Positions 1-9,124 of a stretch of 64,000 nucleotides of DNA are shown piece by piece. The notes under the pieces are model-generated. The model made no database searches and was not told the origin of the DNA. It was given only the letters and a program-made list of their open reading frames with translations. Positions within the stretch are counted from its first letter, which is position 1; each line of letters starts with the position of its first letter. This stretch comes from Halohasta litchfieldiae (GTDB taxonomy: Archaea > Halobacteriota > Halobacteria > Halobacteriales > Haloferacaceae): contig NZ_CP024845.1 of the NCBI RefSeq assembly GCF_002788215.1, forward strand, positions 2,418,001 to 2,482,000. Direction: 5' to 3'. The translations under genes were made by a program, and so were the position numbers.

Positions 1-19
1 CGACCGCAATTCGCGGCCA

Positions 20-52
20 GTGGCTCCGCTCGTCGCTCGTTTTTGGAGCCAC
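20..52. other. Inverted repeat (8-bp arms) at the left edge
   Basis: Arms at 20-27 and 45-52 are exact reverse complements (GTGGCTCC / GGAGCCAC). The 17-base loop ends in a run of five T. The repeat lies beyond the 3' end of the minus-strand gene at 121-594 and may be a terminator or a scar of whatever lies left of the window. No gene is visible in bases 1-120. Confidence 0.35.
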
Positions 53-120
53 GCTGGCGGTATCAGTCCCGCTCGTGGCACTCTCGCTTGCTGGCTAAAA
101 TAGGAGTCTTCGGCTACCAG

Positions 121-594
121 TTAGGCATCGCCGTCGACGGCTGTTTTGTCGAGTTTTTCCTCGATCTCTTCGGTCTGCTTTTCGATCTTTTCTTCGACCT
201 TGGCTTCGACTTCGCCGGTCTGTTCCTCGATTTTCTCCTCGACTTCGCCGGTCTGTTTTTCGATTTTCTCCTCGACTTTCTCCTCGATCTCGTCGGTTCG
301 TGGCCGCCGGTCGACCCGCTCGTTGATCGCTTCGAGTTTGTTGATAACCTCCGAGACCTCCTTGCCGACCGTCTCGTCGACCGTCTGCTCGACGGTCTCG
401 GTCACTTCGCGTGTCATCCACTCGGGGTCGAAGCGGGCCATCTTCCAGACGACGTGGATCATGTACGATATGAAGACGCCAAGCCCGAATGCGATGCCGA
501 CGTTGGTGCCAACGACGACGAACAGGATGATCGCCGCAAATATCAGCACACCGTAGGCCAAGTCGACGAGGAAGTCGACACGGCTCGGATTCAT
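121..594 (-). CDS. Membrane-anchored coiled-coil protein
   Basis: A 157-residue protein with two hydrophobic segments near residues 10-30 and 32-50, then a long, very acidic and lysine-containing coiled coil to the C-terminus. Residues about 104-150 consist of near-repeats of the pattern EEKIEKQTGEV. The DNA under this part is a tandem repeat, so copy number may vary between strains. The topology suggests an anchored rod or scaffold in the cytoplasm. I do not recognise a named family. It is convergent with nothing and stands alone ahead of udp on the other strand. Confidence 0.75.
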   Translation of the reverse strand: MNPSRVDFLVDLAYGVLIFAAIILFVVVGTNVGIAFGLGVFISYMIHVVWKMARFDPEWMTREVTETVEQTVDETVGKEVSEVINKLEAINERVDRRPRTDEIEEKVEEKIEKQTGEVEEKIEEQTGEVEAKVEEKIEKQTEEIEEKLDKTAVDGDA

Positions 595-737
595 TGTTCG
601 TCACCCGGTGACAGTTTGCTCGTATTGCTCATCAGTACCTGTTGTTAGCGGTCAGTGCGGGAAAAGGCGGTGATATCAGGTGAGTAACCACCAACCGACA
701 CCGGACCGTTTTTTGTCCCACCGCCGGACCAGTAGCC

Positions 738-1463
738 ATGGCCAAACAGCCGCATCTACTGATCGAGTCGGGCGACGTCCACGATCTGGCGATTATCCCG
801 GGCGACCCCGGCCGCGTCGACCGGATCGCCGACCAGTGTACGAACGTCGAATTCGTCGCCGAGAATCGGGAGTATAAACTGGTTAACGCCAGCTACGAGG
901 GCCGCAAACTGACTATCTGTTCGACCGGAATCGGCTGTCCGTCAGCAGCCATCGCCATCGAGGAACTCCACGCCGCCGGTGTCGAGACAGTCATCCGCTG
1001 TGGCACGACGGGTGCCCTCCAGTCCGACATCGAGATCGGCGACATGATCGTCGCCACCGGGGCGGCCAAAGAGGAAGGGACGACCAAGCGCTACGAGTCG
1101 GCGACCTACCCCGCGGTGCCGGACTACAAGGTGCTCAGCGGGCTTGTCGACGCCGCCGAAGCAAACGATGAGGACGTTCACGTGGGTCCTATCGTCTCCG
1201 ACGATGCGTTTTATGCCGAGAGTGAAGATTACGTCGACGACTGGGAAGCAGCCAACCTGCTGGCCATCGAGATGGAGGCCGCAGCCGTCTTTTCGCTCGC
1301 GCGGCGCAAAGGGATGCGAGCCGGTGCGATCTGTACGGTCGACGGGAATCTCGTTGAGGGCACTCAAAAGGGAGCCGACGGCGACGAAGAACTCCCAGAG
1401 AAGGCGAAAAACAACGTCGAGCGTGCGATTGCGATCACGCTGGCTGCGGCTGCGGAGCTGTAG
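738..1463 (+). CDS. udp: Uridine phosphorylase / nucleoside phosphorylase family
   Basis: A 241-residue protein of the PNP_UDP family. These enzymes split uridine or related nucleosides with phosphate to give the base and ribose-1-phosphate for salvage. Visible motifs are the phosphate-binding GDPGR at residues 22-26, RCGTTGA at 87-93 in the active site, and the ribose-binding IEMEAAA at 177-183, followed by an Asp near 202. Length and motif order fit the bacterial and archaeal Udp type better than trimeric PNP. The ATG at 738 lies about 30 bases after a T-rich stretch, so a short leader or leaderless start is likely. Exact base preference cannot be read from sequence. Confidence 0.9.
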   Translation: MAKQPHLLIESGDVHDLAIIPGDPGRVDRIADQCTNVEFVAENREYKLVNASYEGRKLTICSTGIGCPSAAIAIEELHAAGVETVIRCGTTGALQSDIEIGDMIVATGAAKEEGTTKRYESATYPAVPDYKVLSGLVDAAEANDEDVHVGPIVSDDAFYAESEDYVDDWEAANLLAIEMEAAAVFSLARRKGMRAGAICTVDGNLVEGTQKGADGDEELPEKAKNNVERAIAITLAAAAEL

Positions 1464-1562
1464 ACAGGTTACTTTTTAGTAATATCCCGAACAACAGTCA
1501 GATAATCGAATCATGGTTTCGTGGTCCTCCCTCGCCACCGGTGACAGACGGAGTGTCGACTG

Positions 1563-2282
1563 ATGTGGGTTGTCGCCCTCAGTATCGTCTTCGTTGGACT
1601 CGGTCTCGCAGTCGGCTGGTTTGGGCTCCGACCGCTTACAGTGGTCGTGCCACTCGTTCGAAACGAGGTTCAGGACCCCTCTGCGGTCTCGGAGTCCGAT
1701 GGGTTCGTGGTCTGTCGCGGCACCGCAACGGAGAACGGCGAGAGCTTTGCGGCCCCGTTTACGGGACGGGACTGTCTTGGCTTCGAGTTCGAGGTGACCG
1801 AACGCCAACTGGCTTGGATCGGTCTTCCGTGGTCCAACAACCACCTCGATGACGGCGTCGCCACGACACCGTTCGCACTCGATGGCGCGTACGGAACGGT
1901 AGCCGTCGACCCCTCCTCACGTCGGTTTTCGCTGGACACCGAGTCGGCAGTTATCTCGGTCGACAGCCACGAGACGCCGGCGGATCGGATTCAGCGCTTT
2001 CTGGACGTTCGAGAGATCCAACCCGTCGCTCGCTGGCTTGCGGCGATTCCGTTGTTCGGCACACGACGCTTCATCGAACGCCGGGTCGACCCCGGCGAGG
2101 AGTACGTCATCGCCGGTCGTGTTGAACACCGACAGGGAACGATGGCTTTCACTGGGGATCTCGTGATTACGGATCAATCCCCACGCCAACTCGCTGTCAC
2201 GCGGCTCTGGAGTTCCATGTTCCCACTGCTCATTGCGGCCGTGTTCGTTGGCAGCGGGCTGTGGGCTGTCGTCGCACTGTAG
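1563..2282 (+). CDS. GIDE-like membrane protein
   Basis: A 239-residue protein with an N-terminal membrane segment (about 1-20), a soluble beta-rich middle, and a C-terminal membrane segment (about 217-237). The middle has a cysteine in GRDCLGFEFEV and a motif pair around DPGEEYVIAGRVE. This layout resembles haloarchaeal proteins annotated through the GIDE domain as 'E3 ubiquitin ligase-like', although there is no RING finger here. The assignment is by resemblance only. It shares strand with the hydrolase downstream but the 113-base gap does not force an operon. Confidence 0.65.
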   Translation: MWVVALSIVFVGLGLAVGWFGLRPLTVVVPLVRNEVQDPSAVSESDGFVVCRGTATENGESFAAPFTGRDCLGFEFEVTERQLAWIGLPWSNNHLDDGVATTPFALDGAYGTVAVDPSSRRFSLDTESAVISVDSHETPADRIQRFLDVREIQPVARWLAAIPLFGTRRFIERRVDPGEEYVIAGRVEHRQGTMAFTGDLVITDQSPRQLAVTRLWSSMFPLLIAAVFVGSGLWAVVAL

Positions 2283-2395
2283 ACTGCCACCGGTTTTTAC
2301 GCAGGGACACTACTGTCGACTGACTGAGGACCACGGTGATGGGTTCGCTGGCCAGTAGCTCGCATTGAAACGGGAGCTATTTACAACGGCCGTTC

Positions 2396-3283
2396 ATGCG
2401 ATACTGTATCACGGACCAATCAAGCGAGAGCGACGGATCTCGACTGACTCGCCGTCGACTGCTGGCCGGTGCTGGGGGTGCAGTGGCAGTCGCCGCTGGC
2501 GGCGGGCTGTACGTCACCAGCGAACTCCAAGGGGATTTCGGCGACTACAGCGCACCCGACTCGGCCCCGGTCGTCACCACACGCGGACTGGTCGACCCCG
2601 ATGCTGGGTCAAGCGAACAGTCGACCGCCGAAACCGAGGGAGAGTGGGCCTTCGGCGAGGCCGAGGAACTGTTTCTGTTCGTCCACGGGTTCGATACCGG
2701 CGACGAAACGGCCCGAGATCAGGGGTACGCAATGGAGACCGGTCTCGAATCGCTGCGCGCCGCGCCCGTAGTCACCTACAGTTGGGACTCGGATATCGAG
2801 TGGGGGCCCGCCAAGGCGATGGCCGACGCCAACGCCGCCCCGCTCGCAGAGTGGCTGACCGACTGGGCCGACGAGGACGGTCGACCGGTCCACGTCATCG
2901 GCTACTCGCTGGGTGCTCGCGTCACCGGCGAGGCACTGCGCGTGCTGGCCGACCGAGACCGCACCGACGCGGTGGCTTCGGTTTCGCTGCTCGGCGGCGC
3001 GATTCCGAACGACAGTGTCGGACAAGCGGGGCGATACGGCGAGGCGATCACGGCGGTCGACGCGCCGGTAACCAACTTCCACAATGCCGACGACCGGGTG
3101 TTGGGCTGGGTTTACCGGCTCTCGGACAGCACGCAGGCTGTCGGCCAGACCGGGATCGTCGACGCCGCGGCCGAACCGGAGGGCTACCAAGACGTCGACG
3201 TGACCGAACGCGTGCCGGATCACTACTCGTATTTCCAGCCCGCCGAGGGCTGTCTCCCGCAGCTGGTCGACCGACTTCCCTGA
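2396..3283 (+). CDS. Tat-exported alpha/beta hydrolase
   Basis: A 295-residue protein starting with a twin-arginine signal: RRR at 19-21 followed by a hydrophobic stretch to about residue 40. The mature part has an alpha/beta-hydrolase core: oxyanion-loop FVHGF (95-99), nucleophile elbow GYSLG with Ser171, an acidic ADD at 231-233 and a late His276 in PDHY. It is probably an exported esterase or lipase-like enzyme; the substrate is unknown. A TATA-like CTATTTAC about 20 bases upstream supports the ATG at 2396. Confidence 0.8.
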   Translation: MRYCITDQSSESDGSRLTRRRLLAGAGGAVAVAAGGGLYVTSELQGDFGDYSAPDSAPVVTTRGLVDPDAGSSEQSTAETEGEWAFGEAEELFLFVHGFDTGDETARDQGYAMETGLESLRAAPVVTYSWDSDIEWGPAKAMADANAAPLAEWLTDWADEDGRPVHVIGYSLGARVTGEALRVLADRDRTDAVASVSLLGGAIPNDSVGQAGRYGEAITAVDAPVTNFHNADDRVLGWVYRLSDSTQAVGQTGIVDAAAEPEGYQDVDVTERVPDHYSYFQPAEGCLPQLVDRLP

Positions 3284-3370
3284 TCGAGTCAGATAGTCGT
3301 TCGCAACTGGTCGGCTATCATGGCTGTTCGTGGCTTTATGAAGTGGCCATCCGACTAGCCAGCCCATCCC

Positions 3371-4384
3371 ATGAATGCCCAGCGCGGCGTCCTTCTTCTC
3401 CTGATCGCTGTCCTGTCGTATCTCACGTTCCAACTGGTTCAGCCATATCTCTCGTTCGTTATCGCGGCACTGCTGTTGGCCTACGTGTTGTCGCCGGTTC
3501 AAACATGGCTCGAATCCCAGCTTGACCGATTTGGGTCGACGACTGCAGCCGCGCTGCTGGTGATTGTTGTGACACTGGCACTGCTGGTTCCGTTTGTTGC
3601 ACTCATCGTTGCGACCGCGGGTGAGGCGGTCGCGATTGCACGCAGCCTCGCTGCTGACGACATCGCGGCCCAACTCAACGCCCCGGAAGCGTGGCTCAAC
3701 TCGCGGCTGGGCCAGAACATCGATCTCACCTCCGAAATCGCCACTCGGCTCGAAGGAGTTGCCCAAACAGTGCTGGGAACAGCGCCGGATCTGCTCGCCT
3801 CGCTGACCCATATCACAATCGGTCTCGGTCTCGCGGCGTTCCTGCTGTTTTATTTGCTCCGTGACGGCGACCAGTTGGTCGACTGGCTCCACACGATCAC
3901 GCCGCTGCCACAGTCTGTCCAAGAACGACTCTACGACCGGGTCGACAACATGACGCGGGCGGTACTGCTGGGCCACGTACTCGTCGCTATTATCCAAGGC
4001 GGGATCGCTGGCGTTGGCCTCTTGATCGTTGGCATCTCCAACGTCCTATTTTGGACCGTGATTATGATCCTGCTGTCGCTGTTGCCGTTTGTCGGGTCGT
4101 TTCTGGTCTGGGGCCCCGCGGCGCTCTACTTGCTGTCGGCAGGCCAGACGGTCGGTGCCCTGTTTCTGATTGCCTACGGGACGGTCGTCGTCGGCGTTTC
4201 GGACGAGTATCTCCGCCCGGTTATCGTCGACCGGTATGCCGAGATCAGCCCGGCAGTGATCGTCATCGGCGTGATCGGCGGGCTGTCGGCGTTCGGCGTG
4301 ATGGGACTGTTTATCGGGCCGATCATTATCGGCGCGCTAAAAGCCGCTCTGGAACTGTTCGACGAACAGTACGACCGTCTGTAG
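3371..4384 (+). CDS. AI-2E family (PerM-like) transporter
   Basis: A 337-residue integral membrane protein with about seven to eight hydrophobic helices. Its layout matches the AI-2E exporter family: two N-terminal helices, a soluble amphipathic region (about 85-145), then a block of helices ending in the GLFIGPIIIGAL type motif typical of the family. Relatives transport AI-2, or Na+/Li+ with H+ in halophiles, so the substrate here is open. It is convergent with the potassium channel gene, with 13 bases between the stops. Confidence 0.85.
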   Translation: MNAQRGVLLLLIAVLSYLTFQLVQPYLSFVIAALLLAYVLSPVQTWLESQLDRFGSTTAAALLVIVVTLALLVPFVALIVATAGEAVAIARSLAADDIAAQLNAPEAWLNSRLGQNIDLTSEIATRLEGVAQTVLGTAPDLLASLTHITIGLGLAAFLLFYLLRDGDQLVDWLHTITPLPQSVQERLYDRVDNMTRAVLLGHVLVAIIQGGIAGVGLLIVGISNVLFWTVIMILLSLLPFVGSFLVWGPAALYLLSAGQTVGALFLIAYGTVVVGVSDEYLRPVIVDRYAEISPAVIVIGVIGGLSAFGVMGLFIGPIIIGALKAALELFDEQYDRL

Positions 4385-4397
4385 GTAGTCGCCGGAA

Positions 4398-5564
4398 TCA
4401 GTCACCGAGTTCTTCGCCCAAAAGCTGTTTGGAGGCTTCTTCGGCGTCGCGTTTGCCGGTCGCGGAGTTCGCCAGCAGTCGACCACCGATCTCACTGGGG
4501 CTAATCACGCGGTTGGCTCCGGCGTGGCGGAGTTTGGCGACGTTTTCCCGCTGCATCGCGGCTGCGAGGATCTGGAGATCATCGTTGAGCTGTCTGGCAG
4601 TGAGGATTGCTAGGGCGTCCTGAGCATCGTTTTCGGTGGCGACGATGGCGGCTTTCGCGTCGACGATGCCGGCCCGTTGCAGTGGATTTTCGTCGCTGGG
4701 GTCGGCGGTTACCACCGGGATGTCGCGGTCGGAGAGCCGCCGAGCGGCAGTTTCGTTCATCGTGATGATCGCGAACTGGGTACTGTTCGTGGCGAGGTTT
4801 TCGATGATCGGTTCGGTTAGATCCCCGTAGCCGAGGATCATGACGTGGTCGTCGAGGAGGTTGAATTGGCTGTCAGTCATGCGTCCGAGTGCTTTCGAGA
4901 GTTGGGCTTCGATGGCGGGCGTCAGCAGGACACCGAGGGCGACCGCGAACGCTGCGACGTTGAGCAGGAGCACCGAAATCGAAAACAGTTTGCCGAGTTC
5001 GGAGCCAGGGGCCGCGGTCACATCACCGTAGCCGACGGTGCTGGCGGTCACGATTGTGTAGTAGAAGGCGTCGGTGATCGTCACGATCCCGTCGAACTCC
5101 TCGCGAAGTGCGTAGGAGCCGAACGTTCCGTAGGAGAGTGCGGTAACGAGTGCGACCCCCGCTGCTAACTGTGTCGGCGACGGCCTAAACGTCCGGTCGA
5201 ACCGCTTGCGGTTGTAGAGGAGTGCGGGCGCAGCGATCACCGACAGCGCGACCAGCGGGACCGCAAACGGCGAGACCTGCAACAGCCCTTGGATCGCGGT
5301 GATCGGCAGGAGAATCGCGGTCGCATACCAGCCGATCTGGTACCGCTGTTTCAGGGCGAGCGCACTGCCGAGCATCGTAAACCCGGTCAGTGTCCCGGTA
5401 AAACCGACCGCGCGCCGAACCGCATCCGGGACGAGGAACGCCAGCGGGCTGTCGACACCACCGGTCGAGATGTGGACTAAGCCGACGATGATCGACAAGA
5501 TCGCAATCGCGAACGTCAACAGGATCGACGCCCGGATGCTCACCCAGTCGTGTGTCCACTTCAT
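4398..5564 (-). CDS. Potassium channel with TrkA-N (RCK) domain
   Basis: A 388-residue protein. Four to five hydrophobic helices lie in residues 10-120. A two-helix pore module follows with the selectivity filter TVGYGD at 176-181. A cytoplasmic RCK/TrkA-N domain begins near 238 with the nucleotide-binding GYGD at 245-248. This is the layout of a ligand-gated K+ channel with extra N-terminal helices. Potassium uptake is central in salt-in haloarchaea. Two membrane proteins with TrkA-C-like ends lie close by at 6144-8623 on the other strand and may be related in function. Confidence 0.9.
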   Translation of the reverse strand: MKWTHDWVSIRASILLTFAIAILSIIVGLVHISTGGVDSPLAFLVPDAVRRAVGFTGTLTGFTMLGSALALKQRYQIGWYATAILLPITAIQGLLQVSPFAVPLVALSVIAAPALLYNRKRFDRTFRPSPTQLAAGVALVTALSYGTFGSYALREEFDGIVTITDAFYYTIVTASTVGYGDVTAAPGSELGKLFSISVLLLNVAAFAVALGVLLTPAIEAQLSKALGRMTDSQFNLLDDHVMILGYGDLTEPIIENLATNSTQFAIITMNETAARRLSDRDIPVVTADPSDENPLQRAGIVDAKAAIVATENDAQDALAILTARQLNDDLQILAAAMQRENVAKLRHAGANRVISPSEIGGRLLANSATGKRDAEEASKQLLGEELGD

Positions 5565-5747
5565 CGCTCACAGCTATCTTTGGAGGCTACTAATACCTCT
5601 GGAATCGTGGTCGACGCAGCGAACGTGAAAATACCGTTCGATCAGGGCCAACGGCACCTACAGACGGAGCTCAGCGGCTACGGCAACGGTGATGCCCGAC
5701 AGCGGCAAACAGTTGGATTTTTCAGGATAGACTGCCCTCAATTGGGT

Positions 5748-6053
5748 ATGGCTGTCCATGGCACACGAAACCAGTGTGGTCGACTTCCCGAGGCCGTACC
5801 GCTCGATATCACGCACACGACGCGGCTGAGCTGGGAGTTGGGTTCCCGCGTCATCGACGACGAGGAGTCGACGCTCGAAGGTCAGTGGCACCAATCCGAG
5901 GCGGGGTGGATGCTCAGTGTCTACCGTGTCACGAACCATACGGACCTCCTCCAACTGCGGACCCCTGTCGGCAGAGAGCGGTTCTACGGCGTCACCCAAA
6001 CGGAATTCGAGTCGGCGCTCTCGACGCTCGAAGCGGCCGACCACTGGCAGTAG
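5748..6053 (+). CDS. Hypothetical protein, 101 aa
   Basis: A small soluble protein starting at the ATG at 5748. The frame is open further upstream to 5550, but that part overlaps the start of the channel gene and has no protein-like character. A TATA-like ATTTTTC about 27 bases upstream supports the chosen start. The sequence has a beta-strand pattern around WELGSRV and GWMLSVYRV, then a C-terminal helix. No family recognised. Confidence 0.6.
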   Translation: MAVHGTRNQCGRLPEAVPLDITHTTRLSWELGSRVIDDEESTLEGQWHQSEAGWMLSVYRVTNHTDLLQLRTPVGRERFYGVTQTEFESALSTLEAADHWQ

Positions 6054-6143
6054 GCCGACTGAGGTCGGCCGCTGAGTCGACTCGTGGGGCCGAGTAGTAG
6101 TCCCAACCGATACTTTAAGCGGGAGTACCGATAGAAGCAGGCA

Positions 6144-7379
6144 ATGGCTGCGCTTCCGTTCGAAATCCTGCTGGGCATCTATCTCGGTGTTCTCACAGGG
6201 ATCATCCCGGCGCTGATCGCTGGCGTTCTCGGCTTCATCTTCAAGTATTTCACGGACGTCTCGATTCCCGGACTCGGTGTCGTCGTGCTCGCACTCGGGA
6301 TAGCGGGCGTCAACGGCGGGCTGATGGCGCTCAACGACGAGAACATCCGCACCTCCGAAAACGCCGTCGCACTGCTGACCGCGATTATCGTCGTCCTCAT
6401 GTTGGCGCTATATGCCCACTCGCAGGGCGACAAACTCGGCGCATCGGTCCCCAAACGGATCTCGCTCCGCAAGCTTCGGGACCGGACGCTCAACACGGAC
6501 GTCATCGAGTTGGTTGGCGGGCGGAATCAGGTCCGTGTCACCGTTTCCGGCGAGGTGACCGATGTCGAGGGCTACCCACCGCTGACCGCTGAACTGCGAG
6601 GGGAGATCAAAGACGGCCACTGGACGTTTCCGGCGGATATTCCGGTCGGCGAGCTCGAAACCCGGTTTGCAGACCGCCTGCAGTCGGAGCTTGATCTCGC
6701 AGCCGTGACCGTCTCGATTGACGAGCGTGCACGCGCGAACGTGGGCGCAGCCCCACCGATTGGGAGTACCTCGAAACGCGTTCCCGACGGCAAACGTGCC
6801 GTCTCGCTGTCCGCGCTGGTTCCCAGCGGGATGACACGCGGCGAGTCCGTCCGACTGGTCACACCCTCCGAAACGGTTACTGGAACCCTGATTGCGGCTC
6901 GTTCGGGCGACAAACCGGCGGATAAACCGTCGACATCAGCTGATCCTACCGTCGCAACCGACGGCGGCGAAACGGAGCCGATGGTGCCGAAACCACCCAC
7001 TGCCTCGACGACGACCGGTGGCGAGGGTCGGGTTACAGTGGTCGTCGACCGGTCGGTGGCCAAAACCCTCCTCGAAGCGGGTGAGCTACAGGTGGTCGTC
7101 CTCTCGCGGGGAACCCGCCGGGAGTTCGAACTCGTCTCGTTGCTCCGGCGGTCCGGTATTCGCTTCCAGAAACTGACGGTTAAACCCACAGGCCCACTCG
7201 ACGGCCACACAATCGGGGAGGTCAGCGTCCGAGACACCTACAACGTGCTGATTATCGCCGCCAAACACGAGCAGTGGCAGGTCGCCCCGCGCGGCAGTCA
7301 GATACTGTCGGCGGGCGACAGTCTCTACGTGATCGGGAGTCGCGAGGCGCTGGCTTCCTTTGAGGAGGTGGCGGTATGA
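6144..7379 (+). CDS. Membrane protein with TrkA-C-like C-terminus (first of pair)
   Basis: A 411-residue protein with three hydrophobic helices in residues 5-92, a soluble region of two related beta-rich segments, a low-complexity Ser/Thr/Pro linker (about 255-295), and a C-terminal segment (about 340-408) that looks like an RCK_C/TrkA-C ligand-binding domain. It has no pore loop and no nucleotide-binding TrkA-N domain. The last four bases overlap the next gene (ATGA), so the two are co-translated. Probably part of a K+-linked membrane complex; the function is inferred from domain and neighbourhood. Confidence 0.75.
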   Translation: MAALPFEILLGIYLGVLTGIIPALIAGVLGFIFKYFTDVSIPGLGVVVLALGIAGVNGGLMALNDENIRTSENAVALLTAIIVVLMLALYAHSQGDKLGASVPKRISLRKLRDRTLNTDVIELVGGRNQVRVTVSGEVTDVEGYPPLTAELRGEIKDGHWTFPADIPVGELETRFADRLQSELDLAAVTVSIDERARANVGAAPPIGSTSKRVPDGKRAVSLSALVPSGMTRGESVRLVTPSETVTGTLIAARSGDKPADKPSTSADPTVATDGGETEPMVPKPPTASTTTGGEGRVTVVVDRSVAKTLLEAGELQVVVLSRGTRREFELVSLLRRSGIRFQKLTVKPTGPLDGHTIGEVSVRDTYNVLIIAAKHEQWQVAPRGSQILSAGDSLYVIGSREALASFEEVAV

Positions 7380-8623
7380 GTCTCATCGCGGCCACGGCAC
7401 TGCTGCAGTCCGGTGTGACCTTCGAGGATCCCTCGACCGCAGGCGTCAATCTCCTTATTTTTGGGCTGTTGTCGGCGCTCGCGGCGGGCGGACTCACGGT
7501 TGCCTACCGCTGGTATTTCAAATCGCTGATTCCTGAGGGGATCGCCATTCTCGCGGGTGTGGCGGTCGTCGCCCTCTACATCAATACGGCCTCGCTCGGC
7601 GCCGTCGTCAGCCAGGGGTCGGTCGACCTATTTCGACCCGGCGTCGTCTTTTTCAACGTCGTCGCCCTCGGCATCTCGACGGTCGCTGCGCCGGTTGGTC
7701 GACGGATCGGTGATACGCTTGCCTCCCAGCTGTTTTCGCTGTTCGGTCTCGGTGAGATCGACACCGAGATGTCGACGATGGTCCGGTCGGTTGGCCGCGT
7801 GACGAGCGTGACGCTCCCCTCGGAGATCGGGGATATGGAAAGCTACGATCCGGTCACCGACGAGACGAAAGCCGAGCTCGCAAGCAAGACGCTGGTGTTC
7901 CCCCGACGGCTCACCCTCGACGAGCTTCGCTCGCGGCTGATTTCCCGATTGAAGGAGGATTACAGTGTCGGCTACGTCGACGTCGATCTCACTGTCGACG
8001 GAACGGTCGAGTATCTCGCGGTCGGTTCACGAGCCGCCGGGCTCGGCCCGACTATCGCACCCGGCACGGTGGCAGTCGCGATCCGGGCGGATCCGCCGCA
8101 CAACGCTGCCTCCGGCGACAGAGTTCAGGTGTGGTCGACCGGCGAGAGCTCCGAACGACTCACGACCGGCGAGATCCGTGGAGTTGCAGGCGACGCGGTT
8201 ACGCTTGCGGTTGACGATGCCGACGCGAAACTGCTGTCGCCGAGCGAGGAGTATCGGCTGTTGACGATGCCAGCCGAGCCACAGGCCGACCGGGAGTTCG
8301 CCACACTGCTGCGGGGTGTCGACGAGACGATGGGAACCGTTACGGTCGAGGTTGGCAGTACGTTGGTCGGCGAGACGCCCGACACGGTGTCGGCGGCCGT
8401 GCTTGCGCTCCGACCGTCCGAAGGCAAACTGATCGCGCTTCCGAAGCGGGACCGCGAATTCGAGGGTGGTGAGACGATCTACGTTCTGGGTCGACCAGAC
8501 GTGATCCGCCAGCTCGAACAGTGGTCGACGACACCAGCGGAGCCAGCGGCCGACGAGAGTGTCGAAGCGGTGGCAACCAACGGCGAGACCGCCGATCACG
8601 AGGAACTCGACGACGCCGAATAA
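7376..8623 (+). CDS. Membrane protein with TrkA-C-like C-terminus (second of pair)
   Basis: A 415-residue paralogue of the preceding gene. It has three hydrophobic helices in residues 20-110, a soluble middle (FPRRLTLDELRSRL matching the FPADIPVGELETRF region of its partner), a C-terminal TrkA-C-like segment (about 315-385), and a very acidic tail. The start overlaps the stop of its partner by four bases. Equivalent segment order implies tandem duplication and divergence, so a heteromeric complex is plausible. Substrate or channel partner unknown. Confidence 0.75.
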   Translation: MSLIAATALLQSGVTFEDPSTAGVNLLIFGLLSALAAGGLTVAYRWYFKSLIPEGIAILAGVAVVALYINTASLGAVVSQGSVDLFRPGVVFFNVVALGISTVAAPVGRRIGDTLASQLFSLFGLGEIDTEMSTMVRSVGRVTSVTLPSEIGDMESYDPVTDETKAELASKTLVFPRRLTLDELRSRLISRLKEDYSVGYVDVDLTVDGTVEYLAVGSRAAGLGPTIAPGTVAVAIRADPPHNAASGDRVQVWSTGESSERLTTGEIRGVAGDAVTLAVDDADAKLLSPSEEYRLLTMPAEPQADREFATLLRGVDETMGTVTVEVGSTLVGETPDTVSAAVLALRPSEGKLIALPKRDREFEGGETIYVLGRPDVIRQLEQWSTTPAEPAADESVEAVATNGETADHEELDDAE

Positions 8624-8668
8624 CGCTCGGGACACAATTCTCAAGACGGCTCCGGCCCGATAACGGGT

Positions 8669-8947
8669 ATGCACTGGAAGCTGTTTGCGGATCTCGCCGA
8701 AATTACGGGGCAAGGTGAGGTCGACGTGACTGTCGGAAGCGACGAGCCAACCATCGCCGACGCGCTCGGCGCGCTGATCGAGCGCTACCCCGAACTGGAG
8801 CCGCGTATTTATACCGACGACGGCGAGATCGAGTCTCATCTGAATTTGCTTCTCAATGGCGAGAACGTAAGCGGCGATAGCAGGCTGTCGACGCCCGTCA
8901 GTAGCAACGACGAACTGGCACTCTTTCCCCCTGTCAGCGGCGGGTAG
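8669..8947 (+). CDS. samp1: Ubiquitin-like small archaeal modifier, SAMP1/MoaD type
   Basis: A 92-residue beta-grasp protein ending in the diglycine PPVSGG. The N-terminal MHWKLFADLAE and the C-terminal ELALFPPVSGG closely resemble Haloferax SAMP1. In that family the C-terminal glycine is adenylated by the E1-like UbaA. The protein can then be joined to lysines of target proteins, and it also supplies sulfur for molybdopterin. No E1 gene lies in the window, which is usual because UbaA is unlinked in haloarchaea. Confidence 0.9.
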   Translation: MHWKLFADLAEITGQGEVDVTVGSDEPTIADALGALIERYPELEPRIYTDDGEIESHLNLLLNGENVSGDSRLSTPVSSNDELALFPPVSGG

Positions 8948-9094
8948 CTGCTCGCGCGCGAGACAGTCGACCGCTCTCAGTGGCCGATGTTGGTGTTCGG
9001 TACGCAATATCATGCCACAATCATCGCATACTTGTCGATTAGTATACGTGAATACGTGGGATATGGGGGAGGGTAGACCATTCTGGCTGAAAAA

Positions 9095-9115
9095 TTTATA
9101 TTGGGTGTCTCCCAA
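9095..9115 (+). promoter_or_regulatory. TATA element with abutting inverted repeat
   Basis: TTTATA at 9095-9100 lies 25-30 bases before the GTG at 9125, fitting a leaderless transcript. Directly after it, TTGGG (9101-9105) and CCCAA (9111-9115) form a perfect inverted repeat between TATA and the predicted start. A protein bound there would block initiation, so this is a candidate operator. Confidence 0.5.
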
Positions 9116-9124
9116 GAGCCGATA

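Noticed and set aside
2609-3997. Long minus-strand open frame of 462 codons
   Set aside because: It is antisense to the hydrolase and the AI-2E permease, which both have clear family motifs. In GC-rich DNA such shadow frames are common.
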